In this document: positions 31,481 to 43,285 of the stretch, in pieces | How positions within the stretch are numbered: the first letter of the stretch is position 1 | How the letters are laid out: each line of letters opens with the position of its first letter | Origin: Lineus longissimus | Taxonomy: Eukaryota > Nemertea > Pilidiophora > Heteronemertea > Lineidae | Reading direction: 5' to 3' | DNA: 64,000 bases | Assembly: GCF_910592395.1 (NCBI RefSeq) | Contig: NC_088320.1 | Span: 11,406,501 to 11,470,500 of the forward strand | Position numbers and translations under genes: made by a program | The notes under the pieces: model-generated | What the model saw: only the letters and a program-made list of their open reading frames with translations | Told to the model about the DNA's origin: nothing | The model's database searches: none

Positions 31481-33203
31481 AGGAAATTACAGTTCCGATG
31501 TTCTTCATGAATGCATTGCATCATCTAATACGAAAAATAGCGCCTTTGGTTTGTTCTGCGGTTAGCTAGAAAAAAAAGAAAAATGTGCTACCCAACAACT
31601 TCTTCTTCTCGAGCGTCTTCACATTGGATGTTTCATAGTGTGCCAGTTGTACAGGCCATGTTATTTTGCCGACTGACTCATGTTTTGACGCAGAGTCTAG
31701 GCCAGCTGCCGTGTAGTCGTGTACTCGCTGCATCAGGAAACTGCTGCAATCTTACACAAATGTCAATCTACACTTCTCACACTTGACACAAGAATATTTT
31801 GATAGCATGGCAAACACCAACAAGATACCTTCTCTCAGTGCATGACCAATCCTCGCTGTAACCATGATAGTTTAAATGAAGTTGTCAATTGAAATTCAAT
31901 CAGGAGAAAACATTTTATTGATTCCGTGTCAAAACGTTCTAAATTTGGTGACCAACAACATGTTGCCAATTTCTGTCAGCATTTGTTATATTCGACAATA
32001 TACTCGATCGTTATACAAATTTCCATAATTCTGTGTTAATTGATATCCCGGAGCACACTTCGTCTGAAAATTATAAACATATTGTAATATTCTAAAGTGG
32101 TTTGATTATCGTTTAAACAAGGTTGAGCTGGTTTGGCAAGCCTCCCGTTGGTGGCCAAATACTTTTTAGCAGAAGTTCATCAAATATACCACTAGAATGA
32201 AAGAGAAGGGTTTCAATAGCAATTTTGTAAAACAACATTTAAGTTACAGGCACATATGCAGATACGTGGGGGGGGGGGTGGGGTGGGGGCTCGTTGCAGA
32301 TAATGTATCGATAGGCAATTTTAAAAACATCCTCAATTAAAATGGTTGATAATTTACTAGAGAATAACCAGCAGTTGTTAAAGAACAATTGATGACAACA
32401 CAGAAGAAGATAAGTATGTCATTCGAATACAGTGTCATGTACGGCATTATTGCCAAGATGTTGGCATCTACAATCTTGTCTGGCACGATCGATGCCATCA
32501 ATTAGTAGGATATTCTGTACCTTTCCGGCCATTTCAGTTCGAAACAAAAAACATGGACCATTCCCTTTGACCATTGTTGCATGAAGCGGTTGTTGTTGCG
32601 AAAAGTGGCTGACTCAGAAATGTGACGGCATTTGCCGCCCTATAGGGAAGTGATTGGGCGGCCAGATCACCCCATCTACAGTCTATGGTATTTTACCATC
32701 ACCAGATTCAAAGAAAATTACATTGGGAAAGAGAAAACGGCGGAATGATCAGGTTTTTCAATTGTTCATTCCGAGTGAGGCCTTCGGATGTGACAACAAT
32801 TCGCAAACTGCATTGAAAACGATTAATTAGTAAACAATAGGATGACATCATAGGTTGCAGGACTGGCATTTATCAATACATGTTCATGCATGTGAAATTA
32901 TGATGATGTTGCAAATTATTTGAACGTTTCAAGTCTCTTTCTGAATTACTTTACAATCGAAATGATTGTAGTTTTGGCGGGCAATCATCACTTCATACAT
33001 CAAACATCGGTTTTGCACAAATATTCCGATTAGTTGTTGTAGTTCTCCACTCACCAAAGCTACAGCATCTAGTGAGAGACAAGCGGGAGGGGGTTTACTG
33101 AAGGTGGCCTCTTGGTCCAACACGGGATGTTTTCAAGTTGGCATTGGTTCAATATGCGTGGGCAATTCTTATTAGTACCTTTCACACACTAAGGCACGAA
33201 TGT
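31481..33203. other. Anonymous sequence, no gene recognised
   Basis: Short open frames only. Contains a G run at 32270-32288. I found no matches elsewhere in the window. Confidence 0.45.
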
Positions 33204-33328
33204 AGGTAAAAAAGGTACGGTAAAAAAGGTACCAGTTAAAAAGGTATCGGCAAAAAAGGTATCGGTAAAAAGGTTTCGGCAAAAAAGGTACAGGTAAAAA
33301 GGTACTAGGTAAAGGAGGTATAGGTATA
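33204..33328. repeat. Minisatellite of GGTAAAAAAGGTA units
   Basis: About eight imperfect units of 15-17 bp (GGTAAAAAAGGTACGG, GGTATCGGCAAAAAA and variants) run in tandem. Confidence 0.85.
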
Positions 33329-33349
33329 GTGTCTTTATTGTCAATGCTA

Positions 33350-34715
33350 ATATTATCAGTGCAGTGCCCTAGTAAGCGCGAAGCGCCTTTAGGTTGGGGG
33401 GGGGGGGAAACCCCCCAACCCCCCTGGTTAGAGTTCCAATCCGCCAATTTTTTTGTTTTGATATACAGTTTTCTCCGTGTATCTCTTTAGGCTGAACTTT
33501 AGCCGGCAAATAAATGGAAAGTGTCCCCCCCCCGCGAAAGGTGTCCGGACTATCGTAGTCTGGGACTCTGGCAGATTCTAATGTAAAGTGCAAGCTCTAT
33601 TGAACTCGCGCAACTGTCGACATGGAGAGCCCTCCTCCCCCCAACCCCCGTCCTTCTGACATGTTTTAGCCAGTCCCCCCCCAACCCCCGTCCTTCTGAC
33701 ATGTTTTAGCCAGTGCATTGGGGGAAGGCCCCTCAACCCCCTATTGGCCTCTCAATAAGTCCTTCCGAGCTGCTCACCCCGGGGTGCTCGAGTGGAACCC
33801 CCAAACCTTCATGATGGTGCAGTCCTTTGACACGTTTAACCCAGAGTGAGGAAGGAGTACTCCTTTGATGGTACCCTAACTCCAACCCTCAACCATCATT
33901 ACCATTCCTTTTCACTGGTATGATATTGGCAAGAATACCAAGAGGTCGTACTGGTGGCTTCCTTGAAACAATTGCTTGTGGTCGTACCTGGGCAACCAAT
34001 TCAAGGGGTCAGGGATCAGGTTTTTCTCCTACCAAAATGTTGCCAAATGGTTAATGCATAAAAAAATTGGTTTGAAAGGGTTTTTGCAGGCCAAGAGACT
34101 GGAAGACACTTGACTCTTGAGGAACACCAGACTGATGAACAAAGAACCTGAGGAACATAGAACCTTCTTCATACCTGGGAGCATAAAAAGCCTGCTAGCG
34201 AATATTGATTATTCTTTAGAAAAAAACAGAAGATCTGCAAAACCAATGGTACCCCATAAAAACATACATTCCTCCTTAAGGTGTCTCCGGATCCCACCAC
34301 GGCCCATATGGAATTCGTTCAAAAGGTTTATTGAAACCTCAAAATAATTTTTTTTTCTCGAAACGCCTTCCCGTCTTTTGCTTCATTAATTCTGGATTAT
34401 ATCCATTTAAAAGCATCTCTTGGATATTATTACTAAATTCAAAACACTTATGACGGGAAGTAAACCCCCAAACCCCCCTGAAATTGAAGTTTGATTAAAA
34501 AATAGTGTGAATATTCTTGTGGTTCTCTCTCAGAGCTCAGAATAGTCGAGTTGCTTCCTTCGCGCGTTTATCTCTTTTGGCGGCCATTTTAAGTCAAATA
34601 TAAGCCATTTGAATCGAATCCATGGACTTGAGAAACATTGTTTACATTGGATACGTTATGTACGTTAATCATAGTAGCGCTTCGCAGAAAAGCCTTCGGC
34701 TTCCTGCTGCGCGCT
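33350..34715 (+). mobile_element. Second copy of the 1.35 kb G/C-run repeat, inverted
   Basis: This is the reverse complement of 17014-18357 over nearly its full length, from ATTATCAGTGCAGTGCCC to GCAGAAAAGCCTTCGGCTT. It has a small internal duplication (CCCCCCCAACCCCCGTCC twice near 33640-33690). The readable frame GSIKSLLANIDYSLEKNRRS recurs at 34117-34347 on the plus strand. Confidence 0.8.
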
Positions 34716-34854
34716 TATAAATCAGCGACGGGTTAGCAGTTTTATCGGGGGTTACTTTCGTCGAGGCACCGGCACATACGTCAGGCTGTTCCAACTTCCA
34801 ACCCCCACAGCAAATCGCGCCAAAATTGGCTTGGTACTCAGGCAAAAGTCTCCG

Positions 34855-35005
34855 TCTACGGATAGCTGATGGTGATTAATCATGAACGTTCCGTCCATGG
34901 GCCGTCCACGGATAGCTGATGGAGAATCTCCAGCAGCTATCCGTGGATGGGCGTCCGTGGATGGAACGTCCATGGGCCGTCAATGGATAGTTGATGGAAT
35001 CCGAA
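34855..35005. repeat. Short copy of the palindromic GAACGTTC repeat
   Basis: GATAGCTGATGG, CATGAACGTTCCGTCCATGG and ATAGTTGATGGAATCCG match words of the repeats at 7355-7695 and 50600-50950. Confidence 0.65.
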
Positions 35006-35306
35006 TACAATTTGACCGACTTTTCAAGGTCGCAGAGGTCAAATGGCGTAAAATGGCGGTTTGAGTGTAATATTATGGCGCGTTTCTCAACCGCAAAAGC
35101 TATGAACTTGAAGCTTTAAGCAGTCTGATGAACATGGGAACAGCAACCACCATACAGTATTACTTGCACATGGTTTTTGATTTTACCTCATAAAACTTTC
35201 ATTTGGCTACATACTGTAGCACTTTCTGTAACAAGCATGCATTAATTGTCTACTAAATATACTTACGGTGAGCACAATGGCCCCAGCCGTTTAATTTAGA
35301 GATGCA

Positions 35307-38300
35307 TCAACAAGTATTAAAACGATTTAGTCTGAATTTATTAACAATCCAGACATTGTGGTCTTCATTGTGTTTCAAAAGCTTTTGTAAGACATTTGCA
35401 CTTTTCTGCTCAACCTTCCTGCTAACCTTCTTCTCCATTACCACACAATGTCCACCTTGGCATTCATGGAGCACCGATATTTTCCGTATCAACTTTGATG
35501 GCCGTGTGCAAATGCTGTCGGCAGCTGATTTTGCTACCAGTTCGCAACCAAGTCTTTTTTTGTCTCATCGGCATCAATTTCTGTATCGTGATTTCTTGGT
35601 GCAAACATATTTTTTTGCCGCCCATGAATATGCCGAAACATTCCTGAAAAGACGATGAGAGTTTAGACAGATTATAAAACCGACATGAACAAACATGTCG
35701 AAACATCAGTTAGTCTTGGTTCGAAAATAAAGTTAATATAGATTGAAATAAAAACTATTTTCCTTCCCCCAGACCTTTTTAGCATTGTTGTACAACTATT
35801 GCGATCAATCCCACAAAGTATAATATAGCTGTGGGCACATTTTTATGTAGCTGATTCGATTTACTTGTGTATGCGACAACGTTAATTATTTTCAAAATAG
35901 TAACTAGTGCAATAGTTTTTTACCATTCCATGTTCATTTTCATACAACACAGCATTTCCAACATTTGCTATCTCGCCCGACATTGCACGGCAAGCACTTG
36001 CTTCTAATACATTTTCTTCTCCTATCGCACCATTGCTGAAAAATGCGTTTAATGAAATGTTTATCGAACAGGTTCAGTGTAGACGAAGTCTGTGCAAATT
36101 GATATACGAAGGCTGATCATAATTCGTAAGCGAAGTCTATACATCCGTGGCGAAGTGTATCAACCAATCTTCAGAAATCATTTCCCCACTTGTCATGTTT
36201 GTCAATGTGATGTCAATACAAACATACAGTAATTTTTTTATGGTCGAAACTCCGGTGCCGACATGTCTTTACATTGTGACCACGCTTCATTAATGACGAA
36301 CAGGCTGGGGAAACCAAAACTTTAACATAACTCTCTATGAAGTGAGTCAATAAAAGAAGGTAATCTAATAGTAAAAGGTTAATACGTTCAGGATAATTCT
36401 TTTTGGGCTAAAATTATGGTTGTACCATGAAGTAGGATAGAGCTACGGCTCCATTTGATGTGATAGTACTTACATTCTCCAATGGCCCTGACATTGCTGC
36501 CACAGCTAACCCTGTGAAAAGAAACCACGACAGTGGAACAGTTAACTGATCTCCTCAGTGCTTTGATTAATTACAAATCATTTTAATTCAAAACATCGAT
36601 TTTTCAAAACATCATATTTCACTTTTTCATAAACAACGATTCTGACCATGCTACATACTATACACGCACCATTCTCCCCCATTCTTGAAATAGCCCCCAT
36701 CAAGTATATGTTGCAGTATTTGGCAGTCGGCAATTTGACGGACGGTGTCTCTGCTTCGGGCCAATTGATTCTGATTGAATAAGATATTTCTTATATTGCA
36801 ATGAAGTTTTTCAAACTGATCCTTCCGGTATGCCTTTGGAGGTCCGTGGTTTCTTATGTCATCAATATGTAATTTAAAAGAGTGCACCAATAAGCACATC
36901 AAAAACCTCCCCCTAGAGAATTAGTTATCCAAAGTGCCGAGCATGTTATCAGGCATCCTGTACTTGACTCTTAACCCAGTTCCTTCGGATTGCGGCGTCT
37001 GTCATCCTCATCCTTAGCACGGTATGAAAAAGGGGCGGGATAACCACTGCGGGGGGGGGGGGGGGGGTCGTAGCATCCTGAGGAAATCAGGGGTTGATGT
37101 TCGCTTCTCCCGCCCTGGTGCAAGGCTGGAGAGGCGAACATTGACCTCTCATTGACTTCCTCAGGATGGTTATAAGGCCTTCTAACTGACTATTAAGCAG
37201 ACTGCCCTAGATAGTGCTACTCGTTGCGCTAGCTGTTTCATAATGATTTTCTACATGCAATGTGCTAAAGCATTTGCACACTAGGTAAAGTGTGTACCAA
37301 CTTACGAGGTGTGTGGTCATGTGTGTTTTTACCTTTTTTCCCAGATCAGGCGCATTTTCCTGCACTTGTTTCAAGTATCCATTAAGTTCTTCTTGCAGAT
37401 TGATGATACTGTCTGTTGTGTATATTTTTGTTTCATCTATGGTTTTTGAAATCTGACGAATAAAAGACATTTACCATTTAGATGTATCCGTATTTAGAGC
37501 ACCGGCCTTATAAACAGGATGTCGTATTTTCGATTCAAGAAAAGTTTCTCATTTGACATAGAATACAAAAAAATGAGCCTGTAAGGATACTATGTTATGT
37601 TGCAGGAAGGTGTTGCAAGTCCAAATACTTAGTACAGAGTTCATTGCAGTTTTCTTTTTGTGCATCTGTATTAATCTACCAGTAAATTGAACTTACTGTA
37701 GCAAGTTTGCAAAGCATTTTCAAGAACCTTGGCTCCAACCCGGCATAATCGAAGTTAAACGGAGCAAGTTGAAGCTGAAAGTAAATATAATTCCTATAAA
37801 AATGACGATACATGTATTACATTTTATTAACGAGATTAAGATGCAATGACACATTTCAAGGAGACAATGCATATTTAGTTGGTATATTTGTGGAAGTGTG
37901 CATAGGAACTGCATTTGAAAGCGTCGACAGACAATAAACCATTCCTATCTTGAACGATTATTGTTTGAAAAATACTAAATGGGGTACTTTAATTTGACTT
38001 ACATATTGTTTGATATTTTTTTCCCTGTCTTGAATCGAGATACTTCGTGATATCTGATGTAAAAGCGACTGAAAAGTCACTCTGGTCAATCGAGCGTAGG
38101 TGGAGTACAAGTTTTTCTTTCTTTTTGTCATCCAGTTTGTTAATGCAGAATTTGAGTAGGTGCTTTCCAAGGCCCAAATAAATCCAAGGCAGGATTGTAA
38201 CTGGAATGTCCCTGTAATGAAAATAATCAAATATTATGAGAACATGAGTACAAACTTGGCATATCGTAGTGTCCTCTTTTTGACCACCGTAAATGAAATT

Positions 38301-40417
38301 TACATTGCTCCCGTTCTCCAAAATAACTGTCTGTTAAACCATCATTATGTTGGGACGATCATATGAAGAGAACAGTTGAAAAGATTGTATGATAATTTGA
38401 GAACCAACATGATAATATTTCAACCTTTGATGATATCAAAAGTTGTATAATGTATAGTGTATTAAAACATATTTGGAATTCCGCAAACTCGTGTGGGTTG
38501 AGCATATCCATAACAGGATTTCCTGGTCCTTCCTTTATGCCAGTTTGTTTTCGGAGCTCTTGATTATTTGTTCTAATGCTCATTCTCGACAAGGTTGTTC
38601 GTGTTTCCGCCACGGAGCGCATCACGCTCTTTTGCCCAAAGTCTTTGGCTGTTGCCTGCAAAAGACAATATATTATACATATTCTGAGAACCATTGATAA
38701 GATAGTAACGTTAGGGAAAAACGCGATGACGGTTATGAATCAGGCCTGCACATTTATAAGCTAATACAAGGTAATTCATTTTAGAAAATTATGATAAATT
38801 ATGATGAGAATGTCATTTTGCAAAAGACATTTCTAGGCTGTAATTACTAGACCAACCGATTGAATACTCACATGGCATCTTGGGCAGAATTTATTTGGAA
38901 ACGTATTATGTGTATTTGGTCCCAAATGACAACAAACCTCCTGAAGTTCAGTGAAGTCGGCAATGCCACAGCAGGTTTCGGTCATCATTAATTTCGCAGA
39001 CTTCGTAGCAGCATCGAAAACTCCAACTCCACTCCTGTAAAAAGGCAAATTTTGAATTCTAACTTGTTGATATTGACAACGGGTACTACAGAATTAAGCA
39101 TGAATATATGAAGTGGAAAGTTGTCTGCATGCAATTCGACCACAAAGCCCCCGAAAGTTCTTCGTTGGTCTTCGTTGGTTCTGTTATGCATGGAGGTATT
39201 ATAATACATGTACTACCTCCATGTGTTATGGAAGCAGATTCCATAGGCTGGAAACATAGAGATTTATGGAACAGTACATGCCTGTCTACCAGCATATAGT
39301 ACAAATTAATGTATAAAGCTACTTATCAACGGAACACTGCATACGGCAAACATTTTTTTGCAAATTAATTGAACATAAAGCACGTGAATCTGCTGAAAAC
39401 AGAAATGTGCCATACTTACTCTTTGATTGTATCCATATGCTCCTTGATTACCTTCATCAAATCTAAAATCGGAACCCTCTCCGAAGCAGAAATGAATCTG
39501 ACGAAGTCCAATTTTGATCGTAAGTTGACTGGGACTATCGCAGACTGGGCCTGGACGACATGAAGTGGTTTCCATCGACGACTTTTGTTGGCTGACATGT
39601 CATCCAGGAAAAAAGTTAACAGGCGCAAAAATCTTATCTGCAGATGGCATCATTTTTTGAAATTTAGCCCCATGACATTGCTCCGATATTTCATCATTTG
39701 CCGGTGTCAAATCGTCCCCTCTGAAATAAAGAAGCAGTGTTACATCTCAAACACATCAACAGATAACGAATGGGGTTAATGTTGTTTCGCTGTACATATG
39801 AATATATTTTCTCTATTGGAAACTTGCTGGAAACCAATTAATGGTGAACTTAATTGCTTAGTGTTTGCTACCTACATTTTATGTAAAGGCTACATTTAAT
39901 CAAAGAGTCCATACAGTGTATATATCCAGTCGTTGCACTATTCAGTATTTTACCTCAGTAACACTTCTGAAGTTCGAGGGTTAGAGAACATTATCTTGAT
40001 CATGCTTTCCGGAGTTATAAAGGAGAAGAAATTGCCATCGTCATCTTGAACCTACAACGATGTAGAAGACATAGTGGATACATCAACTTTCACGAGATGC
40101 CTGGTTATTTCTATACTTATTTGTTATTGTTTCAATGACACACTCAACTTTATATTTCATAGACAACACACTTTGCTTTTACTGATGCTGAGTGTCTTGC
40201 CTAAGGACCTTACATGTATAAAGTGGCCCTTCTGCTTGCCGTCCTCAAGGACCAAAACATATATCATATCTGATAACCAAAATGTGCATTTTACCTCTTT
40301 TACAATACTCTCCCAGCTGAGGTCGCCAACAGACATCTCTTTAAAAGCATCAAAATGCCGCATGCCTGGTTACAAGCCTTTCAACATGTAGTGCACGAAT
40401 CGCGCTTCTCCATCACT
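35307..40417 (-). pseudogene. Multi-exon gene of an uncharacterised, fungal-abundant protein family (probably decayed)
   Basis: Exons found by GT-AG borders and phase: 40295-40417, 39954-40051, 39420-39720, 38872-39034, 38489-38655, 38003-38211, 37697-37774, 37333-37452, 36670-36912 (acceptor uncertain) and 35307-35643. Ordered motifs are DDDGNFFSFITPESM, FLDDMSANKSRRWKPL, ELQEVCCHLG plus NKFCPRCH, LNPHE|DIPVTILPWIYLG, FNFDYAGLEPRFLKML, LHIDDIRNHGPPKAYRKDQF and VLHECQGGHC. This order matches, from memory, long hypothetical proteins common in basidiomycetes and perhaps transposon-linked. Lesions are a TAA at 40370-40372, frame slips in T6 (exon 39420-39720), A7 (38003-38211) and A7 (35307-35643), and probably one at the 36912 acceptor. 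More exons may lie upstream or between 35643 and 36670. Confidence 0.7.
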
Positions 40418-40977
40418 CTGAAATTGAAATAATGTGTTTTTGAAACAATTGTAATCACATAGGTAAAGCATTGAAGTAGTTCCATGGGTTAAGCATTCCC
40501 TCCTATCTAATGAGAAGACTTTAAGATCGATATGAGCCGCCGGTTAGTCATCCTCGAAAATCCAGAGTCAGTCGTATCCTCCTTCCCTCGCACACGTTAC
40601 TGACCCTGGAGAAATCCGATGGTTATTCGCGGGACAAGGCGGACAAATCTACTCCGCCCAATCAAAACGGCTCTTACATCTTTCCTAGCAACTCGGTCAC
40701 AATTGAAAACAAAAGAGCATCGACGTTTCTCTTGGCGGATAAATTGTGTGTCCATTCAGAAAAGATCGTCACTGTTTCCGACACCGCCAACACACCTGAC
40801 CGAGACACCATATGGGAATGACGCCATTCGACCGATTATCTTCCTATTTACGTAGAGATGCCGACGTCGGAGGAAGCTAATTAGACCGTTTCGGTTTACG
40901 CCATGCGTACGCGCTGGGCAGTATTCAAGGCTTTAATATGTCTTGTGATATATTTGGGGATATTTTCTTTAATATGT
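40418..40977. other. Anonymous sequence upstream of the fungal-like gene
   Basis: No convincing exon was identified. It could hold the promoter or 5' exons of the minus-strand gene to its left. Confidence 0.4.
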
Positions 40978-41295
40978 AAAGAGCAAGCTCTAGTGAACTC
41001 ACACAACTGTTTGACATGGGGGAGCCCCCCAAACCCCCGCCCTTCTGACATATTTAGCCAGTACATTGGGGGATGAGTCCCCCAAACCCCCTCCCCGTTC
41101 TCTGAAAGTGACAGGTTTTAGTCAGTACATTGGGGGGAAGGCCCCCCCCAACCCCCCCCCCCCCCCATTTAACTCTAAAAATAGAATTCCTTGGAGACGC
41201 TGAACAATAAGGCCCCATAAAGAAATAGTCCCCGCCCCGGTAGCTGTCTCATATCTGCTGACAGAAGCAACTCTTTGTGGTGAAATAATAATTGA
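40978..41295. repeat. Inverted repeat P, left copy (partner 42641-42950)
   Basis: AGCAAGCTCTAGTGAACTC through TGTGGTGAAATAAT is the reverse complement of 42641-42950. It contains G/C runs and the phrase GTCAGTACATTGGGGG, which relates it to the 1.35 kb repeats at 17014 and 33350. Confidence 0.85.
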
Positions 41296-41299
41296 ATGC

Positions 41300-41650
41300 A
41301 TGTCATGACACCCAGGATGGTTGGAATGAATTTCCAAATCAGTCCGTCAAATCTCTATGCAATGAAAATTGAAATGTCACAACTGTCTCCACCGACGTTG
41401 TCCTGTATGTCCTAGCAGACGATTTTTAAATAAATGATGTGATTGATGTACTTGTAGATTGGAATGAATTATTTCTTCAATGATATGAAAGTTGAAAACC
41501 CTCTGACATGTCTGAGTACAAAAATGCAGAGGCAAGACACATCATGCATGTCATGACACCCAGGAGCTTTTTCTCATTTCTGAAACAGTTGCATGGTTGG
41601 AATGAATTTCCAAATCAGTCCTTCAAATCTCTATCCAAATGGAACTTTAA
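41300..41650. repeat. Direct duplication of a TCATGACACCCAGGA segment
   Basis: CATGTCATGACACCCAGGA and GGTTGGAATGAATTTCC with CAAATCTCTAT occur at 41305-41360 and again at 41542-41635, separated by an extra phrase in the second copy. Confidence 0.7.
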
Positions 41651-41747
41651 GACCACTCTATATTTGTGCAGTAGTGTTAAAACTGACTTTTTTGAAGTAA
41701 AGTACGTAAATCGAGAAGAAGAGCACGTTTTCTTTGTCTAAGAATTA

Positions 41748-42056
41748 TTCAGGACGAAATGTATGATATTTGGGGTTTTTCGTGATTGTCTGGCCCAATT
41801 GGCAATATTGCCATTTGGGATGGTGAACAGAGCTAGGAGCAAATGCGACGCTTATGATTTATTTAAAGAAATAAAATGCCCGATTTAACATCCTGCAGAA
41901 TCAGGGGAATCGGGCGTTTCCAGTGATATACGACACAAATGGATTGTCCTCATGCATTTACTTTGGAAACGCATTTTAAAATAGATGTTACGTCCTGTTA
42001 ATGGGACACGTCATCATCGCGTACATTTTGGAAAAACTCCCTAACGAGACCCTAGC
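41748..42056. repeat. Inverted partner of 534-806
   Basis: Reads as the reverse complement of 534-806, including GGCAATATTGCC and GAAATAAAATGCCCG, with a few substitutions and small indels. Confidence 0.75.
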
Positions 42057-42059
42057 AGA

Positions 42060-42390
42060 CGATTTTTAAATACATGATAACTCACACAAAGTAGTGAGTG
42101 TAATGGTTACGTATGTATATAAAGTGTAAACAAAATTCATATATCCATCATGTCCATCGAATCTGAAAAAAATTGTGCAGACCCATGACAATTCTGGTTC
42201 CGGTATAGTTTGTCGCATTCCATACGGGCCGCGCGTTGGCCGAGCCTGCATTCATGACCCACAGTTACCACGTCGGACGTGATTCCCATTGTTTCCTTCC
42301 TCGTGACGCAATTATTTCATGAGCCATTGACCATTCACACAAGTAGATTTATTCACACCGGCGCCACTGAAGTGCGGGTGCGGGACATCA
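42060..42390. repeat. Inverted repeat R, left copy (partner 42953-43285)
   Basis: AACTCACACAAAGTAGTGAG through CCGGCGCCACTGAAGTGCGG is the reverse complement of 42953-43285. It includes GCGGCCCGTATGGAATGCG-type sequence and ACAATTCTGGTTCCGGTA. No gene was seen. Confidence 0.85.
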
Positions 42391-42394
42391 TGTA

Positions 42395-42480
42395 TTTAAA
42401 AATCATTTGCTAAGACATACATGACAACGTCGGCGGAGACAGTTGTGACATTTCATTGCAGACAAAGCAAATGTCCTCTT
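42395..42480. repeat. Inverted fragment of 41360-41440 and 41705-41735
   Basis: GTCGGCGGAGACAGTTGTGA and the TCTTCTTCTCGATTTACG phrase are reverse complements of sequences about 1 kb to the left. Confidence 0.65.
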
Positions 42481-42640
42481 CTTCTCGATTTACGTAAATT
42501 CGATCGTAAATTTGCCATTCTTGATTTTGGCGCCAAACGAATCCAACAACAATTAAGAATATATCAGCTACAAAAATTCGTTATTAACTAACTGGTGAAG
42601 AAACAAACACAAATATCTAGGCTAGCAGGTGGAAAATTCA

Positions 42641-42950
42641 ATTTTTATTTCACCACAAAGAGCTGCTTCTGTCCACAGATATGAGACAGCTACCGGGGCG
42701 GGGACTATTTCTTTATGGGGCCTTATTGTTCAGCGTCTCCAAGGAATTCTATTTTTAGAGTCCAATGGGGGGGGGGGGCTTCCCCCAATGTACTGACTAA
42801 AACCTGTCACTTTCAGAGAACGGGGGAGGGGGTTTGGGGGACTCATCCCCCAATGTACTGGCTTATAAATATGTCAGAAGGACGGGGGTTTGGGGGGCTC
42901 CCCCATGTCAAACAGTTGTGTGAGTTCACTAGAGCTTGCTCTATACATAT
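42641..42950. repeat. Inverted repeat P, right copy
   Basis: Reverse complement of 40978-41295, with a G run at 42766-42778 whose length differs from the partner. Confidence 0.85.
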
Positions 42951-42952
42951 TA

Positions 42953-43285
42953 TCCCACACCCGCACTTGAGTGGCGCCGGTGTGAATAAATCTACTTGTG
43001 TGAATGGTCAATGGCTCATGACGTCATGAAATAATTGCGTCACGGGGAAGGAAACAATGTGAATCACGTCCGACGTGGTAACTGTGGGTGCGGTGCGTCG
43101 TGAATGCAGGAACGGCCAGCGCGCGGCCCGTATGGAATGCGACAAAATGTACCGGAACCAGAATTGTCATGGGTCTGCACACATTTTTTCAGATTCGATG
43201 GACATGATGGATATATGAATTTTGTTTACACTTATACATACGTAACCATTACACTCACTACGTTGTGTGAGTTATAAATCCCGTA
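42953..43285. repeat. Inverted repeat R, right copy
   Basis: Reverse complement of 42060-42390. The pair order P-R-P'-R', with P' and R' each flipped, is more complex than a single palindrome. Confidence 0.85.

Noticed and set aside
35302-35658. A 118-codon plus-strand frame rich in Phe and Ser
   Set aside because: It is antisense to the C-terminal exon (VLHECQGGHC) of the minus-strand gene, which explains its composition.
37050-37068. Long G run as a regulatory or quadruplex element
   Set aside because: Similar C/G runs of variable length occur in many repeats here and differ between the copies, so they are more simply slippage-prone homopolymers.
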